DNA from: JABWAM01 sp964653025
GTDB taxonomy: Bacteria > Verrucomicrobiota > Verrucomicrobiia > JABWAM01
Reading direction: 5' to 3'
NCBI GenBank assembly: GCA_964653025.1
Contig: CAZZBZ010000001.1
Location: 1-64,000, forward strand
Length of the DNA: 64,000 nt
Shown: one piece after another, positions 1 to 8,660 of the stretch
Numbering within the stretch: position 1 is the stretch's first letter
How the letters are laid out: the number at the start of each line of letters is the position of its first letter
Notes under the pieces: generated by a model
Told to the model about the DNA's origin: nothing
Seen by the model: the letters and a program-made list of their open reading frames with translations, nothing else
Databases searched by the model: none
Program-made: the position numbers and the translations under genes

Positions 1-108
1 CAGGTTTGAATACGGCTCGAGATCCCCCCCTATGAGCGGATCTTATCCCATCTTGCGCCAGTTCAGTCGGAGATTGACCCCTCCGCCTCAAATCGCGAGA
101 ATGACGGA

Positions 109-1605
109 ATGCTTTCGCTCCGGGCACGTCTCCTTCTGGCGATCTCGGCCTTCTTGGCCGCGGTGGCCACCCCCACGCCAATCGCGTCTGCGGTGGAGGC
201 GGTTGCCCCCGAGAGATCGGACGCCCTTTGGGAGCCGGGTGACGCATCCTCAGCCACGGACGCGACCAACCGCACACAGGCCCTCCGCCAAGACTTGCCC
301 CCCGGAGACCGCGAGTTCAGCCTCGTCGAACTCGTTGAGGTCGCCCTCGGACGGCAGCCCGCCACCCGCCAGGCATGGTATCAAGCGCGCTCGTCGGCCG
401 CCCAGGTTGGCGTCGCGGAGAGCGCGTGGTTCCCCACCCTCACCCTGAAGGGATCCGGGGGACCAAGCCACACCACCAATCCAACCTACCCCGGCTTCGC
501 GAGGGTCAACCAGATTTCCGGCGGCCCGGGCCTCTCCCTCACCTGGCTGCTCCTCGACTTTGGGAGCCGTTCGTCGGCGATCGAAGCGGCGCGGCAGACG
601 CTGTTCTCCTCCAACTTCCAGTTCAATAAGGCGGTTCAGGATGTGATCTACAATGTCATTCAGGGCTACTACACCTTCGACAGCAAGGGCTCCCTCCAGG
701 AATCGGCCGTCGCCAACGTGAAACTTGCCGAAAGCACCCTCGCTTCCGTCGCCCAGAAGAGAAAGGCCGGCCTCGTCTCGCAGACCAGCGTCCTCCAGGC
801 TGCACAGAATCTTGCCCAGGCACAGTACAACCTCGAGTCGGCCAAGGGGGACCTCCTCAACGCCCGCGCGAGCCTGATGCAAAGCCTCGGGATTCCCGCC
901 AACGCCCCTCTCCGCGTCCTGCCTCCCCCCACCAAGACAGACCTCATGGTGCTCGACCGCCAGGTCGACGAGTTGATTGCCGAGGCGTTGGGGCGTCGCC
1001 CCGACGTGGCCTCCAAGGTCTCGGACTTTCTCGGGAAGAAGGCGCGCGCGCGCCAGGCCAGCGCCGACATCTGGCCCACGGTAAGCCTCGGCTCCACGGC
1101 CCAGCGGACCTTTTACGACGCGAATGTCTCCACCCCGCCCCAAAACTTCAGCGGTTCGAGCCACAACAACGACTATGGGGCCACCCTCACCATCAGCATG
1201 GATATCTTCGACGGGCTGAACAAGGTGAACAAGGCCCGTAGCGCGCGGAGCGATGCCGACGCCGCGAAAGAGGGGATCGCGCAGGCTGAACTCGCCGCGA
1301 TCACCGATGTGGTGACGGCCTATAACGCAGTGCAGACCGCCGTGCGCAAGGTCGCCGCGGGCCAGGCGCTCCTCGACGCCTCGCAAAAATCCTTCGACTC
1401 CGTCCAGGTCAGCTACAAGAACGGGCTGGACAACCTCCTCAACCTCCTCACCGCGCAGGACCACCTCGCCTCCGCGCGCGCGCAAAGCATCCAGTCGCGC
1501 AACGACCTTTTTCTCTCCTCCGCCCAGCTCACGCGGTCCACGGGCACACTCACCCCCCGCTCCGTGATCGGGGAGAAGACCCCCCCTCCCGCCAACTTAC
1601 CATGA
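109..1605 (+). CDS. TolC-family outer-membrane efflux protein
   Basis: This is the outer-membrane duct of a tripartite RND exporter and acts with the next two genes. The 498-residue product has a normal length for the OEP family. It opens with a hydrophobic signal peptide (about residues 1-28) and then shows the internal duplication typical of TolC: the strand-entry pattern W-P-T followed by alternating hydrophobics occurs near W107 and again near W322. Long Ala/Gln-rich helices lie between them. The ATG at 109 is used because it begins the signal peptide directly. The adaptor gene overlaps its stop by 4 bp (ATGA), so the two are translationally coupled. The substrate cannot be read from sequence. 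Confidence 0.9.
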   Translation: MLSLRARLLLAISAFLAAVATPTPIASAVEAVAPERSDALWEPGDASSATDATNRTQALRQDLPPGDREFSLVELVEVALGRQPATRQAWYQARSSAAQVGVAESAWFPTLTLKGSGGPSHTTNPTYPGFARVNQISGGPGLSLTWLLLDFGSRSSAIEAARQTLFSSNFQFNKAVQDVIYNVIQGYYTFDSKGSLQESAVANVKLAESTLASVAQKRKAGLVSQTSVLQAAQNLAQAQYNLESAKGDLLNARASLMQSLGIPANAPLRVLPPPTKTDLMVLDRQVDELIAEALGRRPDVASKVSDFLGKKARARQASADIWPTVSLGSTAQRTFYDANVSTPPQNFSGSSHNNDYGATLTISMDIFDGLNKVNKARSARSDADAAKEGIAQAELAAITDVVTAYNAVQTAVRKVAAGQALLDASQKSFDSVQVSYKNGLDNLLNLLTAQDHLASARAQSIQSRNDLFLSSAQLTRSTGTLTPRSVIGEKTPPPANLP

Positions 1606-2768
1606 GTTCCCGATCCTCCCCCGATTCCCTCACCCCCTGGTTGCGGCTCCTGCCGCTCGTCCTCCTGCTCCTCCCCGCCGCGGGTTGCTCCAAGAAAGCT
1701 CCCCCGATGCAGATGCCCCCCCGCCCCGTCCAAATCGCCCCGGTCGAGCAGAAGGATGTGCCGCTCTACATCGACTCCATCGGCAAGTGTACGGCGCTTT
1801 ACGTGGTTTCGATCCAGCCACAGGTCTCGGGCCAGTTGATGAAGATGCACTTCATCCAGGGCCAGGAGGTCAAGAAGGACAGCCTCCTCTTCACGATCGA
1901 TCCCCGCACCTACCAGGCCGCCTTCGACAAGGCCGAGGCCGATGTCGCCAATGACCGCGCCCTGCTCAAGAACCAGGAAGCCCAGTTGCGCCGATCCCGG
2001 GACCTCGTCGCCGGAGAGTTCATCTCCCCGCAGGACATCGAGACCCTCGAGACCAACGTCGCCCAGACGAAGGCCAAGCTGCAGGCCGACCTCGCCACCG
2101 TGGCCGAGGCGAAGGTCAACCTCGACTACTGCTCGATTCGCTCCCCCGTGGAAGGCCGCACCGGAATCCTCCTCGTGGATGTCGGAAATATCGTCTCCGC
2201 TGCCGCTCCCAACTCGCTCATCAGCGTCCAGACCCTCGATCCCATTTACGTGGACTTCACCATTGTCGAGAAGGACCTCGCCGCGGTGAGAAAGCGCGCG
2301 GACGTGGGCAAGCTCAAGCTCACCGCCACTCCCCTCGGTCCGAACCAGGCCGCGCGGGAGGGCGAACTCTTCGTCGTCGACAATACCGTCCAGTCAGGTA
2401 CGGGCACCGTGAAGCTCCGAGCCATCCTGCCCAACGCCGACCGGGGCCTCTGGCCGGAGCAGTTCGTCAATGTCCGCCTCACCCTCGAGTCGATCAAGGG
2501 GGCGCTCCTCGTCCCCTCCGAGGCCGTCAAGACGGGACAGATGGGTCCCTTCCTCTTCGTCGTGAAGCCGGACATGACCCTCGACCTCCGCGCCGTCCGC
2601 CCCGGCCAGGCGCAGGGTGACCGCGTCGTCATCGAGCACGGGATCCAGGCCGGCGAACGGGTCGTGGTTGGCGGCCAGCTCATGCTCGCCCCCGGCGCCA
2701 AGGTCATGGACGCCGCCTCGATGCCCAAGGGCCCACCTCCCGGCGCCCCGGCCAAACCCGGCGCCTGA
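1602..2768 (+). CDS. RND efflux periplasmic adaptor (HlyD/MFP family) lipoprotein
   Basis: Membrane-fusion protein linking the inner-membrane RND pump to the TolC-like duct. The 388-residue product starts with a hydrophobic leader ending in the lipobox PAAGC, so Cys29 is the likely lipidation site. The body follows the AcrA/MexA order: a barrel-sandwich half at about residues 60-100, an alpha-hairpin rich in Ala, Lys and Gln at about 100-170, the second lipoyl half (SPVEGRTG) near 180, then beta-barrel and membrane-proximal domains. The tail is Pro/Gly-rich. The gene starts inside the stop of the upstream gene and is followed by the pump after 74 bp that hold a repeat array. Confidence 0.92.
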   Translation: MSSRSSPDSLTPWLRLLPLVLLLLPAAGCSKKAPPMQMPPRPVQIAPVEQKDVPLYIDSIGKCTALYVVSIQPQVSGQLMKMHFIQGQEVKKDSLLFTIDPRTYQAAFDKAEADVANDRALLKNQEAQLRRSRDLVAGEFISPQDIETLETNVAQTKAKLQADLATVAEAKVNLDYCSIRSPVEGRTGILLVDVGNIVSAAAPNSLISVQTLDPIYVDFTIVEKDLAAVRKRADVGKLKLTATPLGPNQAAREGELFVVDNTVQSGTGTVKLRAILPNADRGLWPEQFVNVRLTLESIKGALLVPSEAVKTGQMGPFLFVVKPDMTLDLRAVRPGQAQGDRVVIEHGIQAGERVVVGGQLMLAPGAKVMDAASMPKGPPPGAPAKPGA

Positions 2769-2842
2769 TTCCATTGCAGATTTCTGATTGCTGATTACCA
2801 ACCCCTGATTCCAGCTTTCAACTTCCAGCTTTCCCCCTCCGT
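2769..2842. repeat. Degenerate 7-bp tandem repeat array before the RND pump gene
   Basis: The whole spacer between adaptor and pump is built from imperfect heptamers: ATTGCAG, ATTTCTG, ATTGCTG and then AGCTTTC/AACTTCC types. It ends in a pyrimidine-rich CCCCCTCC run just before the ATG, with no Shine-Dalgarno-like purine run. The same pattern recurs at 12978, 40765, 58685, 61999 and 62213. Confidence 0.7.
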
Positions 2843-5800
2843 ATGAGCCCCTCCGAAATCTTCGTCCGCCGGCCGGTGATGACCGTGCTGCTGATGGTGA
2901 CGGCTCTGCTCTTCGGCATTCTTTGCTACCAGCAGCTCCCGGTGAACGACCTGCCGGCGGTGGACTATCCCGTCATCCAGGTCACGGTCGGCTATCCCGG
3001 CGCCTCGCCCGAGACCATCGCGGCGAACATCGCCACACCACTCGAACAGCAGTTCATGGAGATTCCCGGCCTGGAGATCGTTACCTCTTCCAGCACACAG
3101 GGGAACTGCTCGCTCGTCCTGCAGTTCGCGCTCAACAAGAGCATTGATGCCGCCGCCACGGACGTCCAGGCGGCGATCACCCGGGCCACGGGCAACCTGC
3201 CGTCCGACCTGCCCTCGCCCCCGGTCTTTACCAAGACCAATCCCAACGACGCCCCAATCTACTATCTCGCCCTCACCAGCGATACCCTGACGGAGGCGCA
3301 GCTCTACGACTTCGCGGACACCCAGATTTCCCAGCGCATCAGCATCCTCGAGGGAGTCTCCCAGGTCTCCGTGTATGGCACCCCGCGGGCCGTCCGCCTT
3401 TCGGTGTGGCCGCAGGAACTCACCGCGCGAGGCCTGAGCGTCCAGGATATCGCCAAGGCCGTGGGGAATGGCACTTCAATGACCGGGGCTGGCCAACTCG
3501 ACGGGCTGCGCACCTCGCGTATCCTCGATCCCCGCGCCCAACTCGAGACCGCCGAGGACTACGGTGAGCTGATCGTGGCCTACCGCAAGGGCGCCCCGAT
3601 CCGCCTGCGGGAGGTGGCCACCTGCAGCGAGGGCCAGCAGCTCAAGTACATGAACAAGACCTTCTGGGTCCGGGGCTTTGAGGGACGTGCCCCCTCAAGC
3701 GTGGTCCTCGCCGTCAGCCGCTCCGCCGGCGCGAATGCCGTGAAGGTTGCCGCCCGCATCCGCGACCTGCTCCCCTCGATCAAGACCACTTTACCCAGCT
3801 CGATGGACGTCATCCCCATGTACGACCGATCGATGACCATCGTGAAGTCGGTGGACGATGTGAAGGAGACCCTCCTCATCGCCTTCGGGCTCGTGATCAT
3901 CGTGATCTTCGTCTTCCTCGGGAGGGCGAGTGACACGGTCATCCCCTCGGTCGCGATGCCAATGTCCATGGTCCTCACCTTCATCGGGATGCGGATGATG
4001 GGCTACAGCCTCGATAACCTCTCGCTCATGGCGCTCACCCTCGCCGTCGGGTTCCTCGTGGACGATGCGATCGTCTTCCTCGAGAACACCGTGCGCCTCA
4101 TGCAGGGGGGCTTGAAGCCGATGGAGGCCGCGATCCAGAGCGTGCGCGAGATCACCTTCACGATCTTCACCATGACCGTCTCCCTCGCGGCGGTCTTCCT
4201 CCCCCTCGTCTTCATGACCGGCATCATCGGCCGCGTCTTCCAGGAGTTCGCCGTCACAATCATCATCGCGATCTTTGCCAGCGGAATCATCTCCCTCACG
4301 CTCACGCCGCTCATGTGCGCCCGGATGCTTACCGAGCACAAGGAGGGTGGCAGCTCGTGGATGGAGCGTACGATGAACCGCCTGATGGGCGGCGTCCTGC
4401 GACGCTACGACCGCAGCCTCGACCTCGCCCTACGGCACCCGATGATCTCCATCGCCACCTGGGTACTCTGCCTCGCCGGTACCGTCTGGTTCTTCATCCT
4501 GCTGCCGAAGACCTTTCTCCCCGTGGGCGACAGCGGCTTCATCCATGGTGTCTTCCTCGCCGCTGACGATTCCTCCCCGGAGCAGATGAAGACCTACCAA
4601 GAGCGCATCGACAAGGTGATGGAGGCAAACCCGAATCTCCAGATGGGCCTCTCCCTCGTCAACCTCGGAACCTTCCTCCCCTCGTCGCAGGGCATGATCC
4701 TCGGGTTCCTCAAGGACCGCAAGGAGCGCCCCCCCATCGACGTGGTGGCCCAGCAGATCACCGGCGGGCTCTTCCATATCCCCGGCATCTTTCCCGCCGT
4801 ACGCCCAAATCCCGTCCTTTCCATCAGCACCGGCGCCACGAGCCAGAACCAGGGCAAGTACGCCTTCGCCATCTCAGGCCCCGAAAGCGCGAAGGTCTAC
4901 GAGGGGGCCACCCGCCTCCTCGCCGAGATCCGCAAGATCCCCGGCGTCGCCAGCGCTTCCTCGGACCTCCACCTCGACACCCCGCAGCTCACCATCGACT
5001 TCAAGCGCGACCCCGCGTCCACCTACGGGATCACCGCCAACACCATCGAGAGCACCCTCCGCAACGCCTATTCCCAGAACTACATCTACCTCATCAAGCA
5101 GCCGCTCCAGCAATACCAGGTCATCATCGAGGTGGACGACCGCTTCAGCCGCAACCCCGAGGATCTCGCCCATCTCTGGCTGAACTCCTCGAATGGCCAG
5201 CTCGTCCCCATGGAGGCCGTCGCCGAGTGGCGCCCGGGGGTCGGGCCGCAGTCGGTCAACCACATCAACCAGTTCACCTCGACCACGATCTTCTTCGACC
5301 TCGCCCCCGATGCCCCGATCGGCGACATCACCGCGAAGATCACGAAGCTCTCCGACGAGATCCTCGATCCCACCCTCCTCCGCACCTTCATGGGTGAGGC
5401 CCAAACCTTCAACGAAGCCGTGCGTTCGCTGATTATCCTCATGTTTGTCGCCGTGTTCGTGATGTACGTCCTCCTCGGCGTCCTCTACGAGAGCTACGTC
5501 CACCCGATCACCGTCCTTTCCGCCCTTCCGGTGGCCCTGGTCGGCGGGCTGTTCACCCTGATCCTCTTCCGCTCCGAGCTTTCGCTCTACGGCTACGTCG
5601 GCCTCTTCCTCCTCATGGGCATCGTCAAGAAAAACGGGATCATGATCGTGGACTTCGCCCTGCAGCGCATGCGCGACGGCATGGGTCGCCTGGAGGCAAC
5701 AAAGGAAGCCTGCCTGGAGCGCTTCCGCCCGATCATCATGACCACCCTCGCGGCGCTCATGGGCGCGCTCCCGATTGCCTGCGGCTATGGGAACGACGGG

Positions 5801-6007
5801 GAGTCCCGCAAGCCGCTCGGCCTCTGCATCGTCGGCGGCCTCATCGTCTCCCAGATCATCACCCTCTACATCACGCCGGTAATCTTCCTCGAACTGGAAA
5901 CCTTCCAGGAGAAGGTCCTCGACCGCATCCCCTTCTTCCGCCGCACCTCCCTCGGCGAGGCCCCCTCCCCCGAGACTCCCCCGCCCGCGACGATTCCCGC
6001 GAAGTAG
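2843..6007 (+). CDS. RND efflux transporter, inner-membrane pump (HAE1/AcrB type)
   Basis: Proton-driven inner-membrane pump of the RND superfamily, 1054 residues, a normal full length. It has the expected plan of TM1 (about 12-30), a large periplasmic loop, a TM2-6 block (about 335-500), a second large loop and a final TM block (about 860-1030). The proton-relay acid pair in TM4 is present as D407-D408 (GFLVDDAIVF), and a lysine relay residue is visible in TM10 (IVKKNGIMIVD). It completes the operon begun by the duct and adaptor genes. The loops are divergent enough that no drug or solvent specificity is claimed. No local regulator gene is next to the operon within the window. Confidence 0.95.
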   Translation: MSPSEIFVRRPVMTVLLMVTALLFGILCYQQLPVNDLPAVDYPVIQVTVGYPGASPETIAANIATPLEQQFMEIPGLEIVTSSSTQGNCSLVLQFALNKSIDAAATDVQAAITRATGNLPSDLPSPPVFTKTNPNDAPIYYLALTSDTLTEAQLYDFADTQISQRISILEGVSQVSVYGTPRAVRLSVWPQELTARGLSVQDIAKAVGNGTSMTGAGQLDGLRTSRILDPRAQLETAEDYGELIVAYRKGAPIRLREVATCSEGQQLKYMNKTFWVRGFEGRAPSSVVLAVSRSAGANAVKVAARIRDLLPSIKTTLPSSMDVIPMYDRSMTIVKSVDDVKETLLIAFGLVIIVIFVFLGRASDTVIPSVAMPMSMVLTFIGMRMMGYSLDNLSLMALTLAVGFLVDDAIVFLENTVRLMQGGLKPMEAAIQSVREITFTIFTMTVSLAAVFLPLVFMTGIIGRVFQEFAVTIIIAIFASGIISLTLTPLMCARMLTEHKEGGSSWMERTMNRLMGGVLRRYDRSLDLALRHPMISIATWVLCLAGTVWFFILLPKTFLPVGDSGFIHGVFLAADDSSPEQMKTYQERIDKVMEANPNLQMGLSLVNLGTFLPSSQGMILGFLKDRKERPPIDVVAQQITGGLFHIPGIFPAVRPNPVLSISTGATSQNQGKYAFAISGPESAKVYEGATRLLAEIRKIPGVASASSDLHLDTPQLTIDFKRDPASTYGITANTIESTLRNAYSQNYIYLIKQPLQQYQVIIEVDDRFSRNPEDLAHLWLNSSNGQLVPMEAVAEWRPGVGPQSVNHINQFTSTTIFFDLAPDAPIGDITAKITKLSDEILDPTLLRTFMGEAQTFNEAVRSLIILMFVAVFVMYVLLGVLYESYVHPITVLSALPVALVGGLFTLILFRSELSLYGYVGLFLLMGIVKKNGIMIVDFALQRMRDGMGRLEATKEACLERFRPIIMTTLAALMGALPIACGYGNDGESRKPLGLCIVGGLIVSQIITLYITPVIFLELETFQEKVLDRIPFFRRTSLGEAPSPETPPPATIPAK

Positions 6008-6060
6008 CCGCTGAATCGGTCGTGATGACCAACTCACGGTGCGATCTCCTTTCCGTCACC

Positions 6061-6790
6061 CTATGCGACCTTGATCTCGGCATGAAATACTGTGTCCCCA
6101 GTGATCACACGCTGATGACCGGGAAGCTGTATCTCGGCCGTCATGGAGGATGGTAACTGCAGTTCCACCAAGATCCGGCGGTCGTCGCGCTGCCAGGAGG
6201 CGATGAGGTCTCCCTGCGGTGAGGGAATGAGTGCGCGAACGCGGTGAATCTCGGGTACGAAACAGGGCTCAAACCGAACTGCTTTCCAGGCCGGCGCGAC
6301 CTGCGTGATCCCCGCTAAAATTTTGACCAGGTGGAATGACGGATGGGCCGTTCACGCGTGCGAAGCCGACCCCCCCCTTGTGCCATTCGAAATCCTCCCA
6401 GGTCGTGCCCGTTGCCCGCATGGGCGACCAATGACGACGGATGAAGGCCACGCACTCCGCACCTGCAGGCGCAAAGTGAGGGGGCGCTTCAGGTCCCGGG
6501 CACCCACCTTCAGGATGGCAAAACCCATGGGATAAAAGAACTCATGCTCGGTGCGTCCCGTCGCCAGGCGGAGGCGTCCCGCCAGGGCAATCCGTCCGGC
6601 GTTGCCCGGCTCATACCACGCCGGGCGTCCCTCCCGCATCCCCTCGCTGTAGTGAAAATCCAGAATCTCACCGCCCGCGGCCCCTTCGGCTTCCACAAGC
6701 AGAAACCCCACCACATAGTGCGGTATCTCCAGCGCCACCGCACAAAACTTGCCAACACCGGTCGGGGGGCAGTTTCATTTCGAACCCCCC
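6061..6790 (-). pseudogene. Alpha-L-rhamnosidase-like gene relic lacking the catalytic domain
   Basis: Three reading-frame pieces on the minus strand line up in order. The first (about 6790-6470) has an open frame matching a rhamnosidase accessory beta-domain: VVGFLLVEAEG, then DFHYSEGMREGR, then HEFFYPMGFAILKV. The second (about 6480-6330) reads WSPMRATGTTWEDF, the end of a GH78 (alpha/alpha)6 barrel. The third (about 6330-6061, stop 6061-6063) reads PSFHLVKILAGITQVAPAW and then GDLIASWQRDD, the C-terminal sandwich. Two frameshifts join them, and about 300-400 residues of catalytic barrel are missing at the first junction. The recognition rests on remembered GH78 patterns, so the exact family is moderately certain; that the gene is dead is clear. 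Confidence 0.6.
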
Positions 6791-6862
6791 CGCACTTCTG
6801 AGGGGCTCATCACCACATGGACGGTCATCGGATTCGGTCCTCTTCCGAGATGGCGCGATCGC

Positions 6863-8008
6863 CTAACGAACGGAGAACATCGCCTCGACGTTCGCGGGCG
6901 GGGTTCCGATGATGATCGCGTTGGAGCAGCCCTGAAAGTAGCCGGTACCCCCCGACTCGTCGAGGATGCGGCGGCATTCCTCCTTCACCTGCGCGACCGT
7001 CCCGCGCTGGAGCAGCGAGGAGGGAACGTTCCCCCAGACCACCAGCCGGGGGAAGCGCTTGCGGAGATCGCCGAGCTTCATGCCGGCGTCGCGATCGGTC
7101 TCGCCGTAGCCGGGGCACCCCGCCTCGCCAAAGAGCAGATCGGCCACCGGCCAGAGGTTGCCGTCGGAGCGGAAGGCGTAGTGGATGCCGAGTTCCGCGC
7201 AGCGGGACAGGAGGCGGCGGTAGGCCGGCAGGACCACCTCCCGGAAGCATTTGACCGAGTAGACGGGGCCGCGGTTGTCGGCCATGTCCCCGCCGCCGAG
7301 CATCACCCTCGGGAGCCCGCTCGCCGCCAGCGCCTCGGCCAACCGCACCCCAAACTCCGCCTGAATCCCCAACTTGCGGCGGACGAGATCCGGCTCCAGC
7401 GCCAGCGCCACCATGTGCTCTTCCTGCAGGCCCGCGGCAATCGCCCCTCCGTTGAAGGGCACGAAGAACTCCGCGTTCAGCTTCCGCGCCTCCTCGAGAT
7501 ACGCGGGCGGAAACGCGGGAGGCGGGCGGGATTCCGAGGCCAGCCGGGCCGCGATTTGGTCCACCTCGCGCTGGAGGTCGTCCTCCGCGGGCGGGGCGGT
7601 CCGATGGCGCTCGACCATGCCGAAATCAGCCGAGTCGGGATTGTATCGCCAGACCCCGTAATCGCCCTTCGGGTCGCCGATGAGGAAGGTGTGCTCGTCC
7701 GGGTGTGCGAACGGCTTCTCGTTCTTGCGCCACGGGAAGCGGATCACATCGAGGTCCAGCGCGCGGTGGATGGCCACCAGGTCCTCGGCGAGCTTCGCCT
7801 CGAACTCCGCGTGGGCCGCCTCCCCGTTCCACCAGGCAAGGACCTCGGCGTAGTGGAGCGAGGCCGTGCCAGTGTAGACCGGCCGCCCGAGAAGGTGCGA
7901 GGCGACGCTGCACGAGATCGCCGGAATATAGGTCGGGGCCCGGTCCACCGGTCGACCGGCGATGGCATCGAGACAACGCTGGTGACGGATGGAGACGGAA
8001 GGGGGCAT
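6863..8008 (-). CDS. URO-D-like (uroporphyrinogen decarboxylase fold) protein of unknown substrate
   Basis: A 381-residue TIM-barrel protein of the uroporphyrinogen decarboxylase/MtaA superfamily. It starts with the usual RHQRCLDAIAGRPVDRAPTY signature, carries YAFRSDGNLWPV near residue 265 and ends with the GGTGYFQGCSN and NVEAMF tail. It is not a heme-pathway HemE: the length, the N-terminal Arg pattern and the context differ. The zinc-ligand HxC motif of corrinoid methyltransferases is not seen at the SDGN position. A second member lies at 38891. The gene sits alone between two decayed carbohydrate genes, which suggests a link to sugar catabolism, but the reaction is unknown. Confidence 0.8.
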   Translation of the reverse strand: MPPSVSIRHQRCLDAIAGRPVDRAPTYIPAISCSVASHLLGRPVYTGTASLHYAEVLAWWNGEAAHAEFEAKLAEDLVAIHRALDLDVIRFPWRKNEKPFAHPDEHTFLIGDPKGDYGVWRYNPDSADFGMVERHRTAPPAEDDLQREVDQIAARLASESRPPPAFPPAYLEEARKLNAEFFVPFNGGAIAAGLQEEHMVALALEPDLVRRKLGIQAEFGVRLAEALAASGLPRVMLGGGDMADNRGPVYSVKCFREVVLPAYRRLLSRCAELGIHYAFRSDGNLWPVADLLFGEAGCPGYGETDRDAGMKLGDLRKRFPRLVVWGNVPSSLLQRGTVAQVKEECRRILDESGGTGYFQGCSNAIIIGTPPANVEAMFSVR

Positions 8009-8100
8009 GGCTGGAGTTTACCCCTTCCCGCGGGTTCGGCTACGGCGAAAATGCCCAACGGTTGCTTTTTTCCGCCAGAGCCCGGTCCCTCGCCAACATC

Positions 8101-8533
8101 GTGAACAAGGGACGGATGGCGTGGGAGAAAAACTATGTCATCCTCGAAAATAGGGGGGTGGGGCCACTATCTCGGCTGCAATCCCAGCGTCGCCAACTTT
8201 CGATCCGACTGGTGGGGCGAAGGCGACGACATGATCTGGGTGGACGGCTACAAATGGCCGCCCGACCTCCATGGAACAGGGTCCGAGGACTACCTGAGCC
8301 AAGCTTGGGGCATGCAGGATAACGCGTTCCTTCGAAACGGCAATACGTCCGCCGAAGGATTGAAACGGATCGAGGCGGACGTGCTGGTCCACATGCCCGG
8401 TCTGGTTTTGGTCGAGTTTGGCGGCAACGACGCCGTCCACGACGCCCGCGCCGGCAGCCCATGCGAACCCCACTCGTGGCACCGGTATTTTCGTCCTGCC
8501 CCTTCCCACTCCTCCCGCTTACCTTCCTCATGA
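8101..8533 (+). pseudogene. GH172 (DUF2961) fragment fused to an SGNH-hydrolase fragment
   Basis: The first part reads EKNYVILENRG, breaks frame in the G run at 8153-8158, and continues in the frame of 8135 as GHYLGCN, WWGEGDDMIWVDG and LHGTGSEDY. These are core motifs of DUF2961/GH172 difructose-dianhydride-type glycosidases. Directly in frame it then switches to GNTSAEGLKRIEADVL and LVLVEFGGND, a pattern of SGNH/GDSL esterases, before random-looking sequence. The N-terminal part of the first family and the catalytic ends of the second are missing, so this is debris from two genes joined by deletion and not a functional chimera. Confidence 0.6.
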
Positions 8534-8660
8534 AGCTAAACAACGCTCGCTAAAAATGATTGCAGTCGCAAAGCGTTTCAGGCATCTGCCAAACGCTCAC
8601 CCGCATCGCGGGTTCGCGCGACTCACCTAAGCGTTGGCAGATTCTCAACTAGGATCAACC

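Noticed and set aside
1..108. Short open frames before the TolC-like gene
   Set aside because: They overlap the signal-peptide region in other frames and have no family resemblance; nothing else is visible in the first 108 bp.
4874..6037. Minus-strand open frame of 387 codons under the RND pump
   Set aside because: Antisense to well-conserved pump motifs; acidic low-complexity translation typical of shadow frames.
6863..8008. hemE (heme-pathway uroporphyrinogen decarboxylase)
   Set aside because: The HemE N-terminal PVWxMRQAGR motif is absent and no heme genes are near; only the fold is shared.
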